This document shows positions 1-11,055 of a stretch of 64,000 bases of DNA, piece by piece. Positions within the stretch are counted from its first letter, which is position 1. Each line of letters opens with the position of its first letter. The notes under the pieces were generated by a model that did not search any database, had not been told where the DNA came from, and saw only the letters and a program-made list of their open reading frames with translations. Source of the DNA: Cyanophora paradoxa (lineage: Eukaryota; Glaucocystophyceae; Cyanophorales; Cyanophoraceae). The position numbers were made by a program, and so were the translations under genes. The stretch lies in contig QPMI01000254.1 in assembly GCA_004431415.1 (NCBI GenBank), positions 1 through 64,000 of the forward strand, written 5' to 3'.

Positions 1-763
1 AAGCGGTGTTCCACGAGGGCCTCGAGGCCCTCGTGCTGCGCTTCGTCGAGGAGGCGGAGCTGCTCCTCAACACGCGCCCCGAGCACCTCGACTCCCGCAA
101 CGAGCACCTCCAGTTCATCGAGGCCGCCAACATGCACGCCCTCCAGGTGCACGAAGCTGGGCTCACGCGGGGGCGCGCCCCCGGCGGGCGCTCACGTGCG
201 GGCAGCCGGGGATCGCGCGGTTCGCGGGGCTGCTGGTGGACGAGGGCCACGGCCGCCTCGCCGCCTTCAGCACCCTCCAGGTCCGCGGCAGCCGGTCTCG
301 TCGAGGCGCTCGAATCGAAGCGCCGACGCCGGCCGGGGCGCAGAGCGCGATGTTCGGGGCCGTCTGCGCCCTCCTCGTCCTCGAGTACTTCTTCGTCTTC
401 CGCGTGCGCCCCGCCCGCCACGCCCCGCCCCGCCCCGCCCCGCCCCGCCCGGCGGCCCCCGACACGGGCGCCCCGCAGCGGATCATCTCGAACCTGACGG
501 ACGAGACGCGGCGGACGGTCTTCATGTTCCTCATGGCCCGCCCCGCCCCGCCCGTGCCCCCGCCCCGCCTCCCTGACCCCGGGCCGCCCCGCCCCGCCCA
601 CCCCGCAGCTGCCGCCGGACGTGATCGAGGCGACCAACTCGATCAAGGCGCACCTCTACCGCCTCATCTCCAGGCCCGCCCCCGCCCCCGCGGCCGCCGC
701 CTCCCGCCCGCCCCGCCTCCTCACGCTGTCCCGTCCCGCAGTATGAACACCGCGGAGGCGTGA
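1..763 (+). CDS. single-pass membrane protein, 3' end only
   Basis: The 5' part lies outside the window. Six phase-consistent exons can be read: <1-146, 206-280, 344-403, 479-535, 609-673 and 742-763, ending in TGA. The encoded tail has a helical, Glu/Leu-rich stretch (VLRFVEEAELLLNTRP), then one hydrophobic segment long enough to cross a membrane (AMFGAVCALLVLEYFFVF), a basic/polar stretch (RIISNLTDETRR) and a short amphipathic C-terminus (LPPDVIEATNSIKAHLYRLI). Two introns, at 536 and 674, begin with GC rather than GT. The order of helical region, membrane segment and short cytosolic tail recalls the C-terminal part of large algal membrane sensor proteins, but I do not recognise the family and give no function. 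Confidence 0.6.
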   Translation, partial: SGVPRGPRGPRAALRRGGGAAPQHAPRAPRLPQRAPPVHRGRQHARPPGARSWAHAGARPRRALTCGQPGIARFAGLLVDEGHGRLAAFSTLQVRGSRSRRGARIEAPTPAGAQSAMFGAVCALLVLEYFFVFRVRPARHAPPRPAPPRPAAPDTGAPQRIISNLTDETRRTVFMFLMARPAPPVPPPRLPDPGPPRPAHPAAAAGRDRGDQLDQGAPLPPHLQARPRPRGRRLPPAPPPHAVPSRSMNTAEA

Positions 764-1043
764 GCGCCGCAGCTTCGCGCCTTCGGCTCGATAATTGTCT
801 CTAGTGCAAGCGTTTGTCTCTTTGCATAGTTTTCTTTTTGCGTATTTGCGGGTGCCTACAATACTTCTTTTCATGCTTATGATTGAGGGTCTCTTTTTGT
901 TTTCGTGTAGTGCACACGCGAGACCCTCCGAGATTCTGCCCTGTACATGTAGTACAAGCGTGAGATTTCCGTGTTCTGCAGTCCGCGCGCCACGCCTTGA
1001 AACTCCGTCTTCCCCCTGCATCATTCGGTGAAGGAGCAGAGGA
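764..1043. other. intergenic 3' flank, T-rich
   Basis: No gene is seen. The sequence is much richer in T than its surroundings, with runs such as TTTTCTTTTTG and CTCTTTTTGTTTTCG, which fits the 3' untranslated and downstream region of the gene ending at 763. The next base block (1044 on) is a duplicated segment. Confidence 0.5.
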
Positions 1044-1231
1044 GGCACGAAGCTAACCGCTACAGTGTCTCTGTCTACTGTGTCTCTGTCCACTGTGCTC
1101 TGCCGTCGTGCTGACGGGAAGCCGCCGGCGCCGGGGTTCTCGGACGCCCGGGGGTCGAAGCTAAGCCGCCGTGCACGTGCCGACAACCCGCCGGGGTCCG
1201 GTGCGCGCCTTAAATCTGCTAAAGACGCCAT
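1044..1231 (-). pseudogene. 5' fragment of the adenylyl-cyclase-type gene
   Basis: Read on the minus strand from the ATG at 1231, this gives the same N-terminus as the intact cyclase gene starting at 39295 (MASLADLRRAPDPGG and onward), with a two-residue insertion (Ala-Arg). Homology stops at 1044, where the intact gene goes on into its first cyclase domain; here the frame enters unrelated DNA. It is a decapitated gene head carried by a duplication. Whether its copied promoter is still transcribed cannot be told. Confidence 0.85.
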
Positions 1232-1300
1232 CCTACCTACAGAGAGTGACCGCTGGCTAACTCACCCTAGCACATGCTATTTCTCACGCATCGGTGAGGT

Positions 1301-1480
1301 TTGACGGACGAAAGTTTGGACGAAAGTTGAGGTTTGACGGACGAAAGTTTGGACGAAAGTTGAGGTTTGACGGACGAAAGTTTGGACGAAAGTTGAGGTT
1401 TGGACGAAAGTTGGACGAAAGTTGAGGTTTGGACGAAAGTTGGACGAAAGTTGGACGAAAGTACTAGTTGGACGAAAGTT
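1301..1480. repeat. GGACGAAAGTT minisatellite, copy 1
   Basis: Tandem units of 11 bp (GGACGAAAGTT) alternate with a longer 33-bp form containing GAGGTTTGAC. The block sits just upstream of the duplicated cyclase ATG, so in the intact copy it lies in the 5' UTR or promoter. Translations through it (repeats of LSSK/NFRPTFVQ type) are artefacts of the repeat. Confidence 0.92.
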
Positions 1481-2077
1481 GGACGATTCACGATTGCAGT
1501 ACCCCTTCACGCCCGCAGAACGGACAGCTGCAGGGCCCTGCGCGAGCCGGCTACGCCGACCACGCAGGGCAGCACTCACATTGGGCACCAGTGCGCCCCC
1601 TTCGTCTTCGATTTCGCATGTTTTCTATAATTAATTTGATTTCGCGCGCGGCGTCGCGCATGCGCAGGCGATCCGCACGGATTGCGATGGCCCCAGTACC
1701 CCAGCTTCGATCCGACGCGGCGCGATGCGGCTCCACCTTACGCACCTTCGGGAGCGGGGGAGGCCCCCCGGTACCGGTCTCCCGGTCCGGGGCCCGTGGG
1801 GGTTCCGGCCCCCTCGGGCAGTATTCCTCTCCCTTAGCGGCCAGTCCGTGGCGGGAACGGGCGAGCCTCCGGGCACGGCCCGCACCTCTGATCTTCCGAT
1901 CTTAAGCACGTAGGGTAAGTAGACCTAGGGTTTCGATCTCGAGCTTCGGCATTCGATTTCGATTTTCGACGTCGCTTGCCCATCTGACTGAGCCCATGGA
2001 TTCGACCGGCGGCCCACTGCTAGCCAAACAGCTACTAGGGCTAGTCCAGATGTCGTTGGTCGTCTCTGAAATGCATC

Positions 2078-2514
2078 ATTCATCATCCAATCCGCGTCCA
2101 TTCATTGCATTAAGCTTCGCCTGTGACATCGTTTGTCGGCGTGCGATCGCTGGGTCAGTAGCCTGGTAGCACAGCTGCAGATCTAGAGGCAGGCCTAGGG
2201 ACTCTACTAGGGAGCCCCGCCCCGTGCTACTTGGCGCTGGCAGCCTGGCAGGTCGATACGTACGCGCGATCGATATATATCGATTGAAATCTTGTGTCCT
2301 TTACAAATATAAATATAACAATAAGCATTTTGTAGCTTTAGCTTCGCCGAGCGACGTCGACCGGATTCGAATTCTGTTCAGTTTGCAATTGCGTACATGT
2401 ACAAGAATTTACACGAGTCGAACTCCCTTATCATTACAGATGCGTGCGCCGCGCGACCGGCACCCGCGCTAGCCTGGGCCAGGGGCAACGCCCGGGGGCC
2501 GGCGGCGGCGGCGC
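2078..2514. other. intergenic, no gene seen
   Basis: Unique sequence after the end of the duplicated block, more AT-rich than average, with ATATATCGAT and AAATATAAATATAACAATAA-like stretches near 2270-2320. It lies downstream of the minus-strand F-box gene, so part of it is probably that gene's 3' UTR. Confidence 0.5.
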
Positions 2515-4198
2515 TCAGTTGACGAGGGAGCGCTGGAGCGGCTGCAGGAGGTACCTGTGGAGCGCGTCGACGTCCCGGGCGTCATCAGCGGGCTGGGCCG
2601 GCGCGAGCGGCGAGAGCGCCGGCGGGGGCGGACTTGTTGAGCTTGCCCTGCGAGCGCTTCTCCGTCGCGCCGCTGTCGTCGAGCACGTTCACCTCCTCCA
2701 GCATCCCGTTGAACTCCACCAGCGCGTCCATCTGCCGGGGCTTTCAAGGGGGCGGGGGGGGGGGGGGGGGGGGGGGGGAGGGGGCGCGGGCGGGCCTGGC
2801 GGTCGGAGGCGCGGTCGACGGCGCGCTGCGAGGTGGCGGCCTGCAGGCGGGGCCGGAGGGAGCGGGCGAGCAGCACGCGGCTGCGGAAGGCGATGAGGCC
2901 CTTCTGGAACACCGTCGGCGTGTGCCGGTAGCTGTAGTTGTCCCGCGCCTGCCCCGCCAAGCGCGCCCGAGGCCGGCTCAGGGCGGGGCGCGCGGAATCG
3001 AAGGGGAGGGGGCGAGGGGGACGGGGGGGGGGGGGGGGGGGGGGGGGGGGCGGGCCTGGCCGGCCTCGTAGTTGAGCTCGCCGCAGAAGGAGTTGAGGAC
3101 GCGGAGCCAGGTGCGGAAGCGGGCGTAGCGGGCGACGACCGCGGCGAGGAGGCTGTAGGGGGCGGCCGCCTGGCCCGAGGGGACGATGGCGCGGCGCGCC
3201 GCCTCCTGCTCGGCCTCGATCTCCAGGCAGAGGCGCTCGGCCTGGAGCGCGAGGAGCGTCCCCAGCGAGTCGTAGAGCTGGCCCCACGAGCGCTTCGCCA
3301 GCTTCTTGACGATCTTGGCGATCGTCGCGCTCGTGTCGGCGCTCGGCCCCACGCCGTCCCCGTCCACGTGCGTCGCGATCTCGATGAACGCGTCGCTGAG
3401 GTAGTCCTGCACGCCCCCCCGCGCCCCCTGAGCCCCGCCGCGCCGCGCAAGCTGAGAGGGGCACGCGCACCCATCCCTTCGCGAGCTCCGCCCAGCCGTC
3501 CGACACGCGCCGCATGAGGTGCCCGTACGCGCACAGGTAGCGCCTGCCGCGGCCCGCGGGTCAGCGGGCGCTCGCTGGCGGCGGCGGCGCGGCGGCGCGG
3601 CGGCGCGCCAGTGCGGGGTGCCGTCCGCGTCGAGGAGCGGTGTCTGAACACCGCAGTACTTCTGCACGTCCGCCGCGACCAGCGGCTTCCAGAGCTCCTT
3701 CCTCGCGGCGACGGCGCTCCAGACGAGGCTGACTCGCGCGGCGCGGCACAGGGACTTCGCGTCGAGGTGGGAGAAGACGATGGCAATCTGCGCGGCAGCG
3801 TACGCGCGTCAGCGGTCGCGCCCCGATCCGGGGCCGCGTGTACGTGATATCCCCGAGTGCTCCGGCGCACCAGGTCCGGCGGCAGGTCGTTGATCGTGGC
3901 CCCGTCGTCGTCGTCGTCCGCCTCCGGCTCGCAGGCCTCGAAGAGGTCCGAGAGGTCATCGCTGGCCGAAGGCGGCTCGCAGTTGCTGCCTTCGCTTCGA
4001 CGCTTCTTCGCCGGGGAGCCCGCGAGAGAGGGCGCCGGCAGCCGAAGGAGCGGGGCCGGCGCTGGGAGGAGCTTCGGCGCCTCCTCGAGTGAGATCGACA
4101 AGAAGCCCGGGAAGGCGAAGGAAAGCCGAGGCACGGCCATTGGCACTGCGGCGCTGCGGCGCTGCGGAGCCGCACTGCGGTTTGGGGAGTACAGCATT
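2515..4198 (-). CDS. F-box protein with cullin-N-like helical tail
   Basis: The first exon holds a basic/acidic linker (AKKRRSEG, then a run of Asp) followed by INDLPPDL; splicing out 3788-3870 joins it to IAIVFSHLDAKSLCRAARVS and VWSAVARKELW. Together these are a full F-box (LP-x-DL, then I-x-x-x-L, then R-x-x-x-V-x-x-x-W), which binds SKP1 in SCF ubiquitin ligases. Later exons (about 3410 down to 2690) are helical; RFRTWLRVLNSFCGELNYE resembles the VLN-x-x-x-x-LN signature of cullin N-terminal repeats, and is followed by a region like the next cullin helix. Two introns carry long G runs (C on the coding strand). Start is 4198 or 4141. The last exon junctions are unclear, so the true stop may be near 2600. 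The F-box call is firm; the cullin likeness is tentative. Confidence 0.7.
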
Positions 4199-4286
4199 TC
4201 GGGAGTGGGTTCGGCGGTTAGGTGCACAGGGGCAAGCAGGCCTGGCTTAGATAGGTTTTCGGCAGTCGGTGTCGGTGGCAGCCGCG
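4142..4286. promoter_or_regulatory. divergent promoter region between two F-box genes
   Basis: Fewer than 150 bp separate the likely start codons of the minus-strand F-box gene (4141 or 4198) and the plus-strand F-box/leucine-rich gene (4287). The two genes therefore must share or overlap their core promoters. No TATA box is obvious. Confidence 0.45.
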
Positions 4287-7200
4287 ATGAATTCAAAATC
4301 GCCGCCGCCGGCGCCTGCGGCCGTCGGTCTGGCTGCAGCTCTCGACGCCGACACGGAGCCCGCAACACCGCATATCATATCCCGCAGCGTGCGCGCCCCC
4401 GGCCGCCCCCGACTGCTTCCCGCGCCCGCGCGCCGCGGCCATGCGCGCCCCGCGGGCTAGGTCTGAGTCCATCATCTCGCGCGCAGGGCACCTCTCCCGC
4501 CGTGAGCCGGATCGCGGTGCGAATCCCGAGCCGCGCCCGCCTCGCGAGTCGCGCTAACGGGCGGCGCAGAGCCGCTCGTCGTCGCTCGCGTCCGGGCTGG
4601 ACGACCTGGTGCGCCTGGACCGGTCTCTCTTCGACGCGATGCCCGCCGTGCAGCTCCCCAGCGCCGTCGCCGCCGCCGGCAGCTACTCCCTCGTCCAACT
4701 CGAGAGCGCCCCGCCCGGGGTCTGGAAGCTGAAGGACGGAGGCGGCAGCAGCGCCAGCAGCGCCGCGCCCTCCGCGGGGCCCAGCCCGGCCGCCTTCGCT
4801 CGCGGCGCCGGCCCCTCGCCGGCGCCGCGGAACGCGGCGCCGGAGGCCGGCCGGGCCGCGGAGGAAGAGGATGGGAGGCCATCCCGTCGGCGCTGCCGCC
4901 GCCGGACGCGCCGTACGCGGCCACGGACGACGACGAGAGCGACGACGAGGGCTACGCGCTCGCCCCCGCCGCCGCAGCGCTCTCGACCGCGCCGCCCGCC
5001 TCCGCCGCCGCCGCCCCGCCGCCGGTCGCGCCGCCGGCGCCGCGGGCCGCCCCTGCCGCCTCGCCGCGGGCGCTGGCGCCTGGGGACCCGCTGGACACGA
5101 GCACGCTCTCGTGCGACCCGCCGACGGCGCCGGGCCCGTCGCCGGAGCCGTCGCCGCAGGGGCCGCGGGCGCGGCCGCCGCGGTCGCCACTGGGGTCGCC
5201 GATCGAGTTCGAGGAGGAGGAGAGCGCGGCGATCGAGCTGGAGGGCGGCGGGGGCGGGGAGGGGGCGGCGGGGCCGGACGAGAACGCGCGGCACTCGCGG
5301 CTGCGCTACATGCTCTGCTCGCCGCCCTCGTCGCCCCGCATCGACTTCCCCGCGGACTCCTACGCCGTCCGCGACCAGCTCCGCCGCTTCGGCGCACGCC
5401 TCAAGGGCCTCCGCCGCGGCGAGATCTCTGTGCGCGCCCGTACCCCCCTCCCTTCTCCCCCTCCCTCACCCGGGGTACAGCACGCGGAGATGCTGCTGGG
5501 GGAGAGCGGGGAGACGACGGACTGGGCGCTGGGGGCCTCCCCGCAGCAGCCGCCGCGCCCGCCCGTCGCCCTGCAGAGCACGGGCCCCGAGATCACGCTC
5601 AGCTCGGACGACGAGGCGATGTGGCGCGCCCAGGCGGCGGCGGGGCGCGCGGCGGCCCTCGGGCAGGAGAGCGCGACGGCCTCCTTCCTGATCTCGCTCG
5701 GGGGCGAGCCCAGCGCCGCCTCGGACGCGGCATTCGGGCCCTACGTCGGCGAGGGCGGCGGCGGGGACGACACGGCGCCCTCGCCCTCCCCCGGCGCCAG
5801 CCCCGTCCCGGGCTTCCCCCCCGGCCCGCCCCCGCCCCTCGCCCGCGGCCACCCGACCGTGAACGCCCCGCGCCTCCTCCCGCTGCGGAGCCCCGGCCCG
5901 CAGCAGCCGCAGCAGCCGCAGCCGCCGGTGGACCCGCGGTCGCCGGGGCCGGGGGCGCCCCCCACGGGGCTCTCGGTGGCCTCGACGGCCTCGTCGCGGC
6001 CGCGGCGCGCCCTCGACTTCCGGCCCCGCTCCCTCTCCGACCTCCCCGACTCGGTCCGCCCCCCCGCCCCCGCCCCTCTCTGCCCCGTCTTCCGCCCTGA
6101 CGCGCCTCCGGCAGATCCTGGTGCGGGTGCTGCGGCTGCTGCCGAAGCGGCAGCTGCTGGGGAGCGCGGCGCGCGTCTGCCGCCGCTGGCACGGCCTCGC
6201 CTACGCCCCCGAGCTCTGGGCCCGCCTCTCCATCTACGACGACGGCGGCGTATGCCCTACCCCCCGTCGCCCTTCTCCCTCCTCGCGCCCTGAGGCCGCT
6301 CTCAGCGGCGGCCGGCGCGCGGGGCCGGGGCCGGCGAGGCGGCGGCGGAGACCTCCGCGGTCCCCGAGGGCGACGCCGACTCCGACTTCGGCGACTCCTT
6401 CGAGGTCCGCTGTACCCCCCTTCCCCTCCCCTCCCCCCCCCCCCCCCCCCCCCCCCCGCCCCTCCCCCCCTGAGCGGGGGGCAGCTGGACGTGAGCGAGC
6501 TGGACCTCTCGGTGGGCCCCTCGGACATGGGCACCCCGGCGCGCCCCGGCACCCGCGGCCCCGCGGGGGGCCCCTGGCTCGGCGCCGAGGACCCCGCGGC
6601 GGACGAGGAGGCGGAGGAGCGGGACGACCCGGTGCCGATGAGCCGGGCGCCGGACCTGATCACGCGGCTGGGGACGGCCAACGCGGTGGCGCACCTGGAC
6701 GTCTCGCGGGCGATGAACGCCGCCGACGTCTACCTCCTCGTCGTGCTCGTCAAGAGCCTGCCCCGCCTCGAGGCCGTCACCCTGGGCCCCGCCGCCGACC
6801 CCGCCGCCCTGCACGACTGCGTCGTCGTCCTCTCCGCGCAGCTCGGGCCCCGCCTCGCCTCCCTCTGCCTGCGCGGCCCCCCCGGGCTCGCCTTCCTCGC
6901 CCAGGACATGGCCCCCGCGCTGCACTCCCTCGCGGAGCGGGCGGAGTGGAGCCTCCCCTCGCTGCGCTCGCTGGCCCTCGCCTGCCCCGTCCACGCCGAC
7001 ACCCTCGCCCGCCTCCTCGCGCGGGCCCCCGCCCTCACCTCCCTCCGCTGCCCCGCACTCGTCCTCCCCGCCTCCGCCTCCCCCGACTCGCCCTTCGGGA
7101 GCCCCCTGGCCGGGGCGGGCGGGGCGGGCGGGGCGGGCCTGGAGCCCGGGGAGGCGCTGCTGGCGGGGATCGCGCGGCTCTGCCCGGGCCTCGCCCGCCT

Positions 7201-9683
7201 CTCCCTCGCCCTCGTCCTCGAGTCCGCCCCCGCCATGCGCGCCCGCCTCGACCGCCTCCGCGCCTCCAGGCCCGCCCCGCCCCCGCCCCGCCGCAGCGGC
7301 CCGCGCTCGCACCCCCCGCTCACTCCCCTCGCCGCAGTGAGTTCCTGGCGCGGAGCAGCGCGGGCGGGGCGGCGGCGCTGGGCTCCCTGCTGGACCGCTC
7401 GGGGGCCTCCTCGGAGGGTGCCGCCTCCCTCGCCGCCGCCCTCCTCGCGGCCTCCGCCTCCGAGGCGCCCTCGCCCGCCCCCTCCCCGCCCCGCCCCTCC
7501 GCCCCCGCCTCGGCCGGCCCCGCCAGCCGCCCCGCCTCCGCCCCCGCCACGCCCCGCGACCCCTTCGCCGGCCTCGGGCAGCTCGCCCAGCTGCGGCTGC
7601 GGAGCTGCCCGCTGCGGGGCGGCCCCGCGGCGGCCCTCGCCGCCCGCCTCGAGGTCCTCGACTGCGAGCTGCCGGCGTGCCGCGCCCTCGCGCTGCGCGG
7701 CTGCCCCCGCCTCCGCGCCCTCGCCCTCCGCCCCGCCCCGCTGCTCTCCGAGCTCGCCCTCTCCGACTGCCCCCTGCTCGCCTCGGCCGCCGTGCACGCG
7801 GGGGCCGACGAGGGCGCCACGCTCGCCCTCGCGCTGCGCGGCTGCCCCCGCCTCACCGCCCTCGACGTCCGCCCCGCCCGCCTCCTGCTCGACCTCGAGC
7901 CGGGGGCGCCGCCCCTCCGCCGGGCCGCCCTGGGCCCCGCGAGCGAGGAGCTGCTCCTGCTCCCCGCCCTCCGCTGCGCCCACCGCGTCGCCCTCCTCCC
8001 GCCCCCCGACCTCGTCGCCGCCGTGCCCCCGGCGCGCCGCGTGGACGGCCGCCCCCTGCGGGCGCTGGAGAGCGCTCTGCCGCTGCTGGACGAGCTCGTG
8101 CTCGACGGCGTGCGCCTGGCCGCCCCCTTCACCGCCATCGTCCACGACTCCCTCCGCCGCCTCCGGTGCGCCCCGCCCCTTCCTTCCTTCCTCTGCCCGC
8201 GCCGCTGCCGCCTCACGCGCGGCGCGCGCAGGATCGTGGACTGCGCGTTCGAGAGCGGGGGCCCCTCGCCGGCGCGCCTGGGCGTGCGCTGCCCGCGCCT
8301 GGCCGCGCTCGAGATCGCCCGCCCCTCGTTCGAGGCGCGCTGGGCCGAGGCCGCCAGCCCCGGCCCGCCCCACGCCGCCGCCCCGCCGCCCCGGCCTCGC
8401 TCCCGCGGGGGCCCCGCCCTCGGCGTCGGGCCAGGAGCGAGTGGCGTCCCTCTCGGGGGGCCCGTGGGACGCGCGGCTGGTGCTGGACTGCCCGGCCCTC
8501 GCGGAGCTCGTGCTGGGCGGCTGCCTCGTCTCCGACCGCTGGCTCGCCTCCCTCTTTGAGGCGAACGAGGGCGCCGGGGCCGGGGCCGCCTCGCCGGGGA
8601 GCCCCGGGGGCCCCCTCGTCCACCGCGGCGCCCCGCTCCTCCGCTCCCTCCGCCTCGACGACTGCAACCGTCCGCCCCCAGCGCCCCCGGGGCCGGGCGG
8701 GCGGCCTGACGCGCCCCGCAGTGCTGGCGATGCCGCGTGTGCGGACGCGGCACCTGCGGTGGCTCATGCTGCGCGGCTGCGAGGCGCTGGTGACGGTGCA
8801 CCTGGCGGCCCCCGCGCTTCGCGAGCTCAACCTTCTCGAGCTCCCCGCCTTCGAGGGCAACGAGGTCAGCCCCTCCCATCCCGGCCGCATTCCCCCCTCC
8901 TCTCAGGCTCGTCCGGCAGCTGCTGGCGTCGCTGCGGATCACGTGCCTGCGGGCGCGGGTCGTGCGGCTGCGGGCGTGCATCCGGACGCGCTACGTGGTC
9001 GTCGCCTGCCCCCCCAAGCTCCACACCCTCATCTTCTCCGACCTCCCCGAGCTCCACTACAGCGCGCCCCCTCCTCTTTGCCCCCTTCCTTCGCCGGTTC
9101 CTGACCCGCGCCTTCTCCCCGCGCAGTCACGGTGCACTGGGGCCGGCGCCTGCAGCTGGTGAGCGCGCGGAACTGCCCGAGCCTCTTCGAGATGCGTGTG
9201 GAGGCGCCGGCGGGCTGCCGCGTGGCGGCCTCGGGGTGCCCGCCCGAGCTGGCCCCCGTGCACGACACGGGGGACGGCTCCCTCGCCGCCGCCCGCCCCG
9301 CCCCGCACGCCCCCCGCGGCAGCGGCCTCGGCACGCCCTTCGCAGTCGGCTACGGCATGCAGAGCGTCGAGATGTCCGCCCCGGGCTCCCCGGAGTCCCA
9401 CCCCCGCCGCCGCCCCCGCCGCCCCGCAGGCGACGAGAGCGGCAGCGCGAGCGAGGCCGACACGACGGCGCGCGGGGCCGCCAGCACCGCCCGCGCCGGC
9501 CCCGAGTCCGAGGACGAAGGCGGGGACACGCGGCGGCGGGGCCGGCCGCTGCAGCCGGGCCGCTCGAGCGCCGCGGGGGCGGCGCGGCGGGGCGTGGGCC
9601 TGTACGGGCAGTGCGCGCAGGTCCTCTCGGCGCGGGCCTTCGTCCTCTGCGCCGGCGAGCCCGGCGAGCGCGAGCGCGAGTAG
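4287..9683 (+). CDS. large F-box / leucine-rich protein
   Basis: Exons read with consistent phase: 4287-4388, 4570-5429, 5481-6053, 6115-6249, 6306-6404, 6485-7269, 7338-8165, 8232-8349, 8435-8669, 8722-8864, 8920-9061 and 9127-9683. The N-terminal third is low-complexity and acidic/Pro-rich. The F-box is built across the intron at 6054: SLSDLPDS joins ILVRVLRLLPKRQLLGSAA and RVCRRWHGLAYAPELWARL. The C-terminal half has irregular leucine-rich repeats (LRALALR, LSELALSDCPLL, LRELNLLELP), expected to form a solenoid that selects the substrate of an SCF ubiquitin ligase. Introns at 7270, 8350 and 9062 start with GC. One apparent frame break lies near 4870 (GATGGGAGG). Target unknown. Confidence 0.8.
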
Positions 9684-9794
9684 CCTATAGCTAGGCCCCG
9701 CTCTGGCTCGATTCCATCCTAGCGTCGACGTCCGAGCGGAGCGAGCACACGATGAAATAATGCGAGGCAGGGGAGGGAAAAGCTATGTACAGGG

Positions 9795-10867
9795 CTAGGC
9801 CATGGGGTCGGGGGCGGCGGGGGAGGGGGAGGGCGGGGGCCGGTAGAGGCCGGCGCGGGCGATGTAGGCGACGACGGGGTCCGGGGTCAGGTACTTGATC
9901 GAGCGGCCCCGCGCCACGTTCTCCCGCACCTGCGGGGGGTACCGGGTCAGCAGCGGGAGGGTGGGGTACCGCCGCCGGGCCGGGGCGGGGCGGGGCGGGC
10001 CCTGGTGGAGGAGAGGGAGGAGGCGAGCCAGTCGTCGACGAGGGCGATATTGGCGGCCATGCGCCGCAGCAGCGGGTGCGCGGCGACGAGGGCCCCCGCG
10101 TCCAGCCCCGGCCGGCAGATCACCGCCACCCCGAACTCCTCCAGCAGCCGCACAAGCTGGCGGGGGGGAGGGGGAGGGGGGGGGGGGGGGGGGGGGGCAT
10201 CAGGAGGGGGGGAAGAGGAGCACGGGGGGTACGGGGTGCGGACCAGGTCCTCCTGCCAGACGCCCGGGCGGGTCATGGACTCGAGGAGGTCGGCCCCGGA
10301 GAGCAGCTTTACCGCCACCGACACTGCCCGCCCGGTGAGCAAGTGCGGCTCGGAGCCGGGCCGGGCGGGCGGGGCGCACGGCCGTGGGCGGCCTGGAGCT
10401 CGTCCCGCACGTGGGCGAGCACGCGCGCCGTCCGCACGTACTCGCCCTGCCGGCTCTCCCAGTCGTCCACCTGCGCTCCTCGGCTCGGGGGCGCGCCGCG
10501 GCTGCCGCAGGCCGGGGCGCGCACCATGATCCAGTCGGAGTCCTGCACGGCGAGGCGGCACATCTCCAGCCGGTGCCGCGCCGGCGCCAGGCCCTGCGGC
10601 CAGCCTCGGCGCGGTCCTCCCGCGGGCGGGTGGAGCGTGGGGAGCGCGCCTCCTTTCGGTACGCGTCGTTGACCGGGGAGAGGTAGCCGCCGATGACGCG
10701 GAAGCCCAGCGCGTTCTCCATCCAGTCCTTCCCGATCTCTGCGCGCCCCTTAGAGGCTCCCGTGCCGATCGGGGGCTGCGGCGCGCGCCCATCATCCGCA
10801 GGTGCATGTACGTCACCGGGCTGAACGACCCGCAGGCCACCAGCACCAGCGGCTGGCCCGTACACAT
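9795..10867 (-). CDS. NMNAT: nicotinamide/nicotinate mononucleotide adenylyltransferase
   Basis: Joins NMN or nicotinate mononucleotide to AMP from ATP, the last common step of NAD synthesis. The nucleotidyltransferase signature is at the start: VLVACGSFSPVTYMHLRMM (family G-S-F-x-P-x-T-x-x-H). Then come GYLSPVNDAYRK, QVDDWESRQGEY, KLLSGADLLESM, GVAVICRPGLDA and, across an intron, SSTR joined to VRENVARGRSIKYLTPD, the C-terminal motif of the eukaryotic enzymes (ISSTxxRxxxxxGxSxxYLxPD). The ATG at 10867 gives a family-typical short N-terminus. Intron 1 is 10739-10788 and starts with GC on the coding strand, as does the last intron; another holds a long poly(C) run. Divergent from the gene at 11056. 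Confidence 0.94.
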
Positions 10868-11055
10868 GTCCCCGTCCTCTGCGCCGCATTATAGCTCCGG
10901 CATCAGCGCCGATCGGCCGGCGGCGCACGGTCAGCGGGTGCCTCGAGCCATAGCTTGTCAGTTGGCAGCTGGTACGGCGGCGCCGCTGCGCGCCGATCGT
11001 CAGACTAGGCGCGCCGGACCACCGCGTAGGCCTCGAAGCGCGCCCATGTGCCGGG
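10868..11055. promoter_or_regulatory. divergent promoter region, NMNAT and 11056 gene
   Basis: The 188 bp between two divergent start codons must hold both promoters. No specific motif is assigned. Confidence 0.4.

Larger units (their letters stand above)
1044..2077. repeat. segmental duplication, copy 1 (cyclase head and upstream)
   Basis: This block matches 39114-40789 in direct orientation. Homology starts at GGCACGAAGC and ends at ATGCATC in both copies. It contains the first coding stretch of the adenylyl-cyclase-type gene (minus strand), the GGACGAAAGTT minisatellite and about 600 bp of further upstream DNA. Copy 1 lacks about 0.67 kb found in copy 2 (39612-40287) and has six extra bases (near 1170) inside the coding relic. 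Because the intact gene adjoins copy 2, this copy is best read as the derived one. Confidence 0.93.

Noticed and set aside
1301-1480. CRISPR-like array
   Set aside because: Units are directly adjacent with no unique spacers, and the DNA is eukaryotic nuclear.
1267-1588. Open frames through the minisatellite (LSSK and FVQ repeats)
   Set aside because: They only mirror the 11-bp and 33-bp repeat and exist on both strands.
6730-8667. A 645-codon minus-strand open frame
   Set aside because: Shadow of the F-box/leucine-rich gene; no motifs, and its codons mirror the coding strand.
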